From assembly GCA_903879825.1 (NCBI GenBank), contig CAIRND010000619.1, positions 1-40,504 on the forward strand: a stretch of DNA of 40,504 nt, in the 5' to 3' direction. The notes beneath the pieces were generated by a model, which made no database searches, was not told the DNA's origin, and saw only the letters and a list, made by a program, of their open reading frames with translations. Source of the stretch: an uncultured Geobacteraceae bacterium. GTDB taxonomy: Bacteria > Desulfobacterota > Desulfuromonadia > Geobacterales > Pseudopelobacteraceae. The position numbers and the translations under genes were made by a program. Numbering within the stretch: position 1 is the stretch's first letter; each line of letters opens with the position of its first letter. Positions 1 to 8,000 of this stretch are shown here, piece after piece.

Positions 1-230
1 ATTGAAGAGACACGAACGTATCCAACTTTTTCACCTGTCATTTTATCCCCCGCGAACCTACAGTCATCTAAAAGAGCCGCACAGGATACGGTATGCGACA
101 CTAACGCCTAAAAATCATTGAAACCGATCCCAATGTGGCAGTGGAAGTGTATAAAGTCAAGTAATACTTTAAGGTGTACCCTAAAAATGGCACCTTAACC
201 GCTTTCCCCAGGATAAGACCAATTTTCCGA

Positions 231-259
231 TTGACCCACTCTAATTCCGTATATATGGT
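231..259 (+). promoter_or_regulatory. Putative sigma70-type promoter of the ArsR gene: TTGACC-N17-TATGGT, with a near-palindrome CCGTATATATGG (247-258) overlapping the -10
   Basis: Boxes read directly, 17-nt spacer, followed by AGGAG and the ATG at 283. Confidence 0.45.
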
Positions 260-282
260 AAACAAAAAGTAGGAGTCGATCT

Positions 283-555
283 ATGTTATTTGATAAAGAG
301 AAGAAGTTTAATGTTGAAGCAGATGTTTTGAAAGTACTTGGTCACCCGATCCGCCTGAAGATTGTTGCAGGTCTCTGTACACGCGAGTGCAATGTAAAGC
401 ATATCTGGGAATGCCTCGGACTGCCTCAGGCAACGGTCTCTCAGCATTTGGCACTACTTAAAAACAAGGGAATAATTGAAGGCAAGCGTGATGGGGTGGA
501 AGTTCACTACAGTGTTATCAATGAATTCGCGAAAAGAATTATAAACTCGTTATGA
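283..555 (+). CDS. ArsR/SmtB-family winged-helix transcriptional regulator
   Basis: VLGHPIRLKIVAGL...CLGLPQATVSQHLALLKNKGIIEGKRDGVEVHYSV is a typical ArsR HTH; upstream AGGAG Shine-Dalgarno. Confidence 0.9.
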   Translation: MLFDKEKKFNVEADVLKVLGHPIRLKIVAGLCTRECNVKHIWECLGLPQATVSQHLALLKNKGIIEGKRDGVEVHYSVINEFAKRIINSL

Positions 556-1078
556 CCGATGACAGCAGATCGACGAGTCTGGAACTCTTACTTTTTTGCA
601 TGTCAGGCGATAGTCTGCTAAGTGGTTTGGAAAAGTGGACTCATGTTTAAAGTCATTCGAGAAGACACCGACCAGCACGGTGGCGTCTGTACATAGAAGC
701 CGACACCGGTACCCCCCTTGGCCTTCAAGGGATTACGGCGTTTTATCTAATATCAACTTTTAGGCAATAGCTTAGTTTTAAAAAACCTTTGACGTGGGGT
801 ATAAGCCAAGCAAAACATAGCCTTACTGAGTTTTTGTTGGGTCGGCTCGACGACGTTTAAAAAATAACCGCAGTTGCTCTTGCCGTAACGTTTTACATCG
901 TACATCCAAAAGAATCAGACTTTGTCTTACCATCCCCCCCCCAGATCTCCTACAGCAAAACCATCGTCAGGCTGACTATAATTAAAATATATACCTTGAT
1001 ATATTGGCACTGTGCTAATCGCAATCAGAGAGGCAGCATAAGCACTGGGTATTTTGACAAACGATAAGGAGGGACAAG

Positions 1079-1246
1079 ATGATCGACGATAGAATTGCTC
1101 AAACGAAGCATCATCAGCATTGCGAAGTTAGGAAAAAGGTAAATCGTGGTGATATGGCCGGTGCGTACCAAGCTGATGTTGGGTATCTCCGGCTTATTGC
1201 AGACCTGAGACGCAAATTGAATACACCAATACGGGTTGGGTTTTGA
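1079..1246 (+). CDS. Small hypothetical protein, 55 aa (MIDDRIAQTKHHQHCEVRKKVNRGDMAGAYQADVGYLRLIADLRRKLNTPIRVGF)
   Basis: Open frame with AAGGAGGG just upstream of the ATG; shorter than the ORF-track cutoff; no family recognised. Confidence 0.4.
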   Translation: MIDDRIAQTKHHQHCEVRKKVNRGDMAGAYQADVGYLRLIADLRRKLNTPIRVGF

Positions 1247-1318
1247 GGTACAAGCGGGACGGAAACCATACATAGCTTTTCTGGTCTGTCAAAAGTTTAG
1301 ATTGGAGCAGCATGGCTA

Positions 1319-2089
1319 TTATTGCCCAACCGTCCAAAATGTAAAATCTGCCATTTCCTTCTTGCACTCAGATGGCATACACGGAATTTCATCAGCTGAA
1401 ATAGCCCCTATGGAACACTCAGTCAGATAAGCATCATGATCAGATTGAATCAACATATTCTCAATTATTTTATTTTGTTCTTCCGTGCAGGCAGGACACA
1501 TACCATGACTCAACAGAGCCTCAAAATGCTCACTGATAAAGGCATCGAAATGATGCCAGTTATTATGATCAACTCAGTTATTTTAGCTATACATCCCGAT
1601 GGGAATGATCCCCTCCAGTTGTTTTACTCGAGCAAGGGCCGCTTCCAGCATTTCTTTTTGGTGCACCATCTGGTTACGCTGTCTCTTTACAGTAGCATCA
1701 CGTTCTTTAAATTCGAGATGGTTGCGTACACGCTGTTTGAGAAGGGCTAAATCCACCGGCTTTGTTATATAGTCATTTCCGCCAATATTAAGCCCTTGCC
1801 GTGTGCCTTCATAGGTATCCAGAGCACTGATAAAAATAACGGGGATATCATCGAATTGGGCACAACCCCTGATGATCTTACAGACTTCGAAGCCATTGAG
1901 ATCCGGCATCATCACGTCAAGAAGTATCAGGTCGGGTGTATGTTTCTTAAGCATGCTGATGGCCTCGTACCCATCCTGCGCGGTAAGAATGTCATACACG
2001 TCCTTGAGTGCTGATGATAAAAGTTGAATATTGACAGGTTCGTCATCCACAACCAGTATGCTTAAACGTTTGTCCATAAGGCTTTTCAT
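1319..2089 (-). pseudogene. Response regulator (REC + coiled coil + Cys tail), interrupted near the C-terminus by two in-frame stops; intact REC part is 1583..2089 (likely start ATG at 2077)
   Basis: REC motifs [27 protein letters not shown]. After the stop at 1583 the same frame continues NN*VDHNNWHHFDAFISEHFEALLSHGMCPACTEEQNK, matching the tail usually read as IPICMYCKKIR...HGxCPxC. Confidence 0.75.
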
Positions 2090-2242
2090 CCTCCTTATTT
2101 AGCGATTGCGCAAACGCCACGGTGACTGCCAGGCTCACTGCACAACGGGTGAACGCCGTGCGAAAAAGCTGTGACAACTCACTCAGCTCGCTAATTCTAC
2201 GTCGGTTTTTTGGGACTCGCTCTTATCGGCCTCTTTTAAACC

Positions 2243-2290
2243 ACAGTAGAGCCAATTTTGGCCGCTGTCTATTAGGGTAAACTCTTAGAA
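2243..2290 (-). promoter_or_regulatory. Putative promoter module copy 1: TTCTAAGAGTTTACCCTAAT + TAGACA-N17-TACTGT
   Basis: Shares the 20-nt upstream element with copies at 21675-21722 and 25502-25549; upstream of the receiver gene at 1583-2089. Confidence 0.5.
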
Positions 2291-2374
2291 GTTAATAGTA
2301 TCGATTTTGTCGAGAAGAATTTAGTGAGGGGGGAAGTGTGAATGTGGTCGGAAATATCGATAATCGCACGCGAA

Positions 2375-3013
2375 TCATTCTTCTGAATCATGTTCCATCA
2401 GTTCCGCGACGACCGCCCATCTGGCAAGAATTGCCACGTTTGAGGCACCCAGTTTATTCATTAAATTGTACCGGTGTGCCTCAATGGTCTTCACGGAGAC
2501 CACCATCTGTTCGGCAATTTCTCTGGATGTAGCACCTTTTCCAATCATCAGCAGAACACCCAGTTCTTTCCTGGTAATGTTCCTCGTGCGGAAGATAGCC
2601 TCTTCCTTCTGAAAAGCTGATGTGTCGTGCCGTTGTACAATTAACTCATGGCGTCGAATCCGGCCGATAACAGCAGCAAGCAGTTCATCGGCAGAAAATG
2701 GTTTGGGCAGATAGTCATCGGCTCCTTCTGTCATGCCACGGCGGATTTCGATGCGCTCCCCCAGAGCGGTCACGAAAATAAATGGAATACCAGCAAGTGC
2801 GTTATCACTCTTCAACGATTCCAAAACATAATAGCCATCGGTATCCGGCATCAAAACATCGCACAAAATCAGGTCCGGACGTTGTTTGCGAAGCAGGGCA
2901 AGACCAGATTGCCCATTCGAGGCGGATGAAACCGTAAATCCCTCCATCTGGAGAATTGTTTCCATCATCTCCATGTAAGTGGGATCGTCTTCTATAATCA
3001 ATATGGAGTACAT
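2375..3013 (-). CDS. NarL/FixJ-type response regulator (REC + LuxR HTH)
   Basis: REC motifs (IIEDDPT, LILCDVLMPDTDG, KPF) and C-terminal ITRKELGVLLMIGKGATSREIAEQMVVSVKTIEAHRYNLMNKLGASN. Confidence 0.93.
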   Translation of the reverse strand: MYSILIIEDDPTYMEMMETILQMEGFTVSSASNGQSGLALLRKQRPDLILCDVLMPDTDGYYVLESLKSDNALAGIPFIFVTALGERIEIRRGMTEGADDYLPKPFSADELLAAVIGRIRRHELIVQRHDTSAFQKEEAIFRTRNITRKELGVLLMIGKGATSREIAEQMVVSVKTIEAHRYNLMNKLGASNVAILARWAVVAELMEHDSEE

Positions 3014-5028
3014 GAAGTGATCTCCTTATTACCGCTCAGATTGTTATCAATCGGAATTTCAACCCGTATTGTGGTCCCTTCGCCAATTTTGCTGTTCAAC
3101 GATATGGTTCCGCCTATCAGTACCAATGATTCCTGAACAATAGAGAGGCCCAGGCCCAATCCTCGTCGATCTCCAATATTCTGGCAGCGATAGAACGCAT
3201 CAAATAACATCGTCAGGTCCTCTTCCGGAATGCCGATACCCTTGTCGCTGATCTTCAGATGCAACCGGTTATTTTCCCGATGGAGGTACAACGAAACGTA
3301 CCCTCCTGGCGGGGTATAGCGGAAGGAATTGGTCAACAAATTTTCAAGTATCCGCCTGAATAGCGTCTTGTCCAAAAGGATAATTCCGCAGTTTGGATCA
3401 ATCGTAACGTCAAAAACGTGTTTGGCGCCCCAAACCTGTACTATTTCTGCGGCTATAGACTGGCAGAACTCTTCAATGTTTAGAAGGTCAAGAGACTTGG
3501 ACGGTATGCTGGTTCCCGCCTGGATAAACATGATAATCGAGTTGAGCATAGTGCTTAATTGTCGCGCAGCACTCTGGATATGCTCATTCTGCTGGCTCCG
3601 CTTTTCCGGGGTCATACGATCCCAGTAGCGATCAATAATATCGGTGCAGCCGATCAGCAGGCCGAGAGGAGTCCGAAATTCGTGGGCTAACGTGCGCAGT
3701 AAGCGACTCATCGTGCTGTTGGCACTCTTGGTCTCTTCGAGAGCGTTCTGTAATTCATCCAGAATCCTTTTGCGCCAGGTTGTTTCCCGAATCGTGGCGA
3801 TAACCCCGATTATTTTACCATCAGCATCCCGTAAAGGGACACTCAGATCGGAGTTCCATCCCGTTTTTCCCGTTTCTGGAACCGAATAGGGGAAGTCCAT
3901 GGTGGTCGGCAGATCTCCGGCCAGAACCTTTTCCAGACGTTCTATCATGCCAGATGCCTCGACAAACGGGAATAATTCCGACGGATGTTTACCCAAAACT
4001 TTGTCGGCTGCCATTCCGCTCATTTGTTCCATAAAGGGGTTCCAGACCCGATAACGTAAGTTCAGGTCATAGACAATCACACCCTCCTGGGCGCTGTTTA
4101 TGATCTGTTCACTGAATTGGTTTGCTTCTCGCAGTTCCATTTCGGCCTGTTTAAGCTCTGTAATGTCGCGAATGCTTTCAATTACACCTGCAATATTGCC
4201 AGAGTCATCGTGCAGTGGCGAGGCCTTGGCAAAGACCCAGGCTCCCTTGTTTTTGTAGAGTGATTTGCAAAATACTTCTCCCATAAGGGCGTCGCCTGTA
4301 CGAGTAACCTTAGGATAGCAGACCCCTGCCTGCTCACTATTGCCCAAAACCAGATCCATCAAATTTGGCCGCACCTCTCCGTGAAATGGAATGGTGTAGG
4401 CGTTATCCTTTTTACCGAGCATCTCGGCGGCCGGAACACCGGTCATTTTCTCTATGGCGCGGTTCCAGATAATGACACGGCCTTCTTTATTAATAGCCAA
4501 CGTAGCGTCCGGTAAAAAATCAATAACATCTGATAACTGGTTCCGGCTTCTCCGTAATTCGGTCCTTGTCGACCGCAACTGCTCATTTATAAACTCCAGC
4601 TCTTTTTTTTGGAGTACAAGCAGATCTCGCTGTTCCTTTATCAGTGCATTACGCTCTTTCAAGTCAAGATGGTTGCGCACTCGCAGCTTGAGCAGGTCTA
4701 AATCGACTGGTTTTACCAGATAGTCAATACCGCCGGCATTAAGCCCGTGCCGTATAGCGTCATGGGTATCCAACGCACTGAGAAATATAACGGGGATATC
4801 TGAATAGACGGTATTGGCCTTGATTATTTTACAAACCTCGAAGCCATTAATATCCGGCATCATAGCATCAAGGAGAATCAAGTCAGGTGTATGCTCCTTA
4901 AGCTGACTGATGGCATCGTGCCCATTCAGCGCAGTAACTATGTCGTACGAATCTTTAAGCGCAGAGGAAATAAGTCGGATATTGACACGTTCATCATCCA
5001 CAACCAGTATTTTATGTCGTTTATTCAT
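2998..5028 (-). CDS. REC-PAS-PAS sensor histidine kinase
   Basis: N-terminal REC (ILVVDDERVN...LILLDAMMPD), two PAS domains, HisKA LAHEFRTPLG, HATPase GLGLGLSIVQE; overlaps both neighbours by a few nt. Confidence 0.93.
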   Translation of the reverse strand: MNKRHKILVVDDERVNIRLISSALKDSYDIVTALNGHDAISQLKEHTPDLILLDAMMPDINGFEVCKIIKANTVYSDIPVIFLSALDTHDAIRHGLNAGGIDYLVKPVDLDLLKLRVRNHLDLKERNALIKEQRDLLVLQKKELEFINEQLRSTRTELRRSRNQLSDVIDFLPDATLAINKEGRVIIWNRAIEKMTGVPAAEMLGKKDNAYTIPFHGEVRPNLMDLVLGNSEQAGVCYPKVTRTGDALMGEVFCKSLYKNKGAWVFAKASPLHDDSGNIAGVIESIRDITELKQAEMELREANQFSEQIINSAQEGVIVYDLNLRYRVWNPFMEQMSGMAADKVLGKHPSELFPFVEASGMIERLEKVLAGDLPTTMDFPYSVPETGKTGWNSDLSVPLRDADGKIIGVIATIRETTWRKRILDELQNALEETKSANSTMSRLLRTLAHEFRTPLGLLIGCTDIIDRYWDRMTPEKRSQQNEHIQSAARQLSTMLNSIIMFIQAGTSIPSKSLDLLNIEEFCQSIAAEIVQVWGAKHVFDVTIDPNCGIILLDKTLFRRILENLLTNSFRYTPPGGYVSLYLHRENNRLHLKISDKGIGIPEEDLTMLFDAFYRCQNIGDRRGLGLGLSIVQESLVLIGGTISLNSKIGEGTTIRVEIPIDNNLSGNKEITSCTPY

Positions 5029-8000
5029 TAATTCCCTCGTTCACCATTGCCCCTATAACCCGCTTCATCTCACAAATGAGTTCCCTGCTTTCAAGAGGTT
5101 TGGAAAGATACCCGTCAAAGCCATTTTCCAGGAACCGTTCTTGATCTCCTCGTAACGAGTGGGCTGTCAGAACAATAACCGACTGGTGCAGTGAAGTTTT
5201 TATTTCTTTTCTGCGGATTTCCTTCAGGGCTTCTTCGCCGTCCATTACCGGCATCTGGATGTCCATCAACACAAGATCAAATGTGGCCTTCTCCAGAGCA
5301 GCAAGACATTCTCGACCATCGTAGACAGCATGCGCTTCGTGCCCAAGCTTTTTGAGAAGTGATAGACCAAAATTGACGCTGGTCTGATCGTCTTCGACAA
5401 GCAGTATCCGCAACGGAGGTCCATCCCAGAGCGCGGTAATTATCTGGGGGGAGTCAACAATCACATTCAAACTGTTGGATACTGTAAATGTAAGATTTAT
5501 CCTGAAACAGCTTCCAACTCCGACGGTGCTTTCAACGGAGAGGCTGCCGCCCATGAGTTCTGCCAGACGGTGACTGATGGCGAGACCGAGTCCGGTTCCC
5601 CCGTACTTACGACTTATGGAGCCATCTTCCTGGGTGAATGGTGTGAAAATGCGCTCCAAAAAGTCTCGAGAAATACCGATGCCGGTATCACGCACTGCTA
5701 TCTGTACAAACACTGAATTGTCATTTTGTTCAAGGAGTTGTGTCGAGACCGTAATCTCTCCCATGGGCGTGAACTTGATTGCATTACCCAGGATGTTAAG
5801 GAGAATTTGCTTGACCCGCATCTGGTCTCCCACAAGTATGTTGGGGATATCATCGTCAAGCTCAACATTCAGGCGTAGCCCTTTCCCCTGGGCTACCTGT
5901 CTTTGCATAATGGCAATTTCCTTGATGATTTGCTGTAGGCTGAAATCTGCTAATTCCGCTGTTAACTTTTCTGCCTCGATTTTGGAAAGATCAAGAATGT
6001 CGTTGATGAGGGAGAGCAGATTTTTACCGGACGATCTAAGGGAAGCAACATACTCGTGTTGCTCCTCGGTCAGGTCGGTCATTTCCAGAAGTTGAGTCAT
6101 ACCGTACAGGCCGTTCATGGGAGTGCGGATTTCATGGCTCATGTTGGCTAAAAACTCACTCTTTACGCGGCTGGCGGATTCGGCAGCCAGCTTTGCCTGT
6201 CTCAGCTCACCTTCAAGTTGTTTTAACGCACTGATATCCATGTGCTGTATTACGGCGTTCGTTATCTGTCCTTCAGAACCAAAAACCGGTGATATGGTTG
6301 TCTCAAGAATTGTCTGTGATCTGTTTTTTAGATGCATATTTGTGAGCAGAGAGGTGTCATAGGCAAGGGTAAAGCGTTCTGTCGTGCCTTTATCAAAGAC
6401 ATTCCGGACCTGACCCATAAACCCCTGTTTTTCAACCAGAGGGTCTTTGAAAATGTTATATATGCCAACAATTTCTCCGTCTGTAACATTGAGTTGATTT
6501 CTTAATGCTTGATTAGCCTTGAGGAGAGTGCCTTTGTCATCTGAAACCCACATGCTTACAGGGCTTTGTTCGATGATGCTTTCCTGAAATGCACTTGATT
6601 TCTGTAAGGCGTCCTCTATTCTTTTGCGGGTGGTGATGTCCGTAGCAATGCCCCCTATTATGAAGGTTTCACTCCCCTGTTCATGCAGGTTGGTTGAACG
6701 GTCGTTAAGCCATACCCAGCCCCCGTCAGCATGAAGGAAGCGGTATTCAAGATTGAACGGCATACCCGCTTTGAAGTATTCTATGGCCAATTTCACCTGT
6801 GGCAGATGGTCTGGATGTATCGATTCTTGCCAGCACATCGGATGTTCTAAAAGGTACTCTGGCGAATAACCAAGTACTGTTAGCGTTGCCGGTGAGAAGT
6901 AGATTCCACCATGTGCAGGGTCGAATGAATAGACAATGTCGGGCAGGACATTGATAAGATGGCGATACTTTTCTTCGCTTTCACGCAACTTGCGTTCTAT
7001 CCGCTGGCCCTCGGTGATATCCTGAATGAAACCCAATATTTTGACCGGATTTCCCTTCAGATCTCTTATCAGCCTGGCGATCGAATGTATTATCTTTTGA
7101 GGAGAGCCGTCTGCGGGGTTAACTGCAAATTCAAGATCGTATTGGCTCTCCTCACGTATCAGGTCTTCAAGCGCTTGATGAACACGCTCACGTTCTGGTA
7201 TGCAGGATTCGATGTTTGCTATGGGAAAAAAACCGGCAACTGAAGGAAAACCAAACAAGCGGAGTCCCTCGGCTGACCCCCAAATTTGGTCTGTTTCAAG
7301 GTTGTATATCCAGGAGCCGGTTTTGCCAACCTCCTGCGACAGAGACATCTGCTCTTCGCCTTCCCGAAGAGTTTCTTCCAACTGCTTGCGTTCGGTGATG
7401 TCAGTACATGAACCAATGTAGCCACTAAAAAGGCCTTGTTCGTACGTCGGAGTACCATTATCCAGTAACCAACGATATGTGCCGTCAAATCTTCGCAGGC
7501 GATATTCCATCGAGAACGGCTGACGGTTATCAAAGTTGGTTACATAGGTGTCAAGGCAACTATCAAAATCTTCCGGATGAACGCCTGCCGCCCAGCCGTT
7601 GCCGATTTCTTGCTCCAGTGTACGGCCGGTAAAATCAATCCACACCTTATTGAACCAGGTACAGAGTTTGTCCGTTCCTGAAATCCAGATCAGAACCGGG
7701 GCCGAATTGGCCATGCCTCTGAAGCGCTCCTCACTTTCTCTGAGCTTCCCTTCGATCATTTTGCGTTCGGAAATATCGCGGATTATATGCACCGCCCCTT
7801 CAAAAGTCCCGTCTTCTGCAAACAGTGGCGTAACGCTTATATGTAGGAACTTGTCCTGTTGCGGTTCATACATTTCTACAGAACATTCTTTCCGCTCCTT
7901 CAGACATTTGACGAGCATACACCCGTCACTCGGCTCGTTCAAGCCATGCATCAGGGAGAAGCACTTCATTCCGACCAACTCTTCATTGCTCATTCCAACG

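Noticed and set aside
1-230. Possible gene fragment ending KIIETDPNVAVEVYKVK* (~107-164, +)
   Set aside because: Frame is interrupted immediately upstream and no family could be identified.
934-942. Nine-C homopolymer
   Set aside because: Lies in apparently non-coding, degenerate sequence with no gene whose frame it would switch.
1025-1430. ORFs 1025..1273 (-) and 1236..1430 (+)
   Set aside because: No domain; they overlap the better-supported small ORF or the receiver-tail remnant on the other strand.
2100-2220. Open minus-strand stretch ...SELSQLFRTAFTRCAVSLAVTVAFAQSLNKEDEKP just upstream of the receiver
   Set aside because: No start codon and no recognised family; could be a fragment but not supportable.
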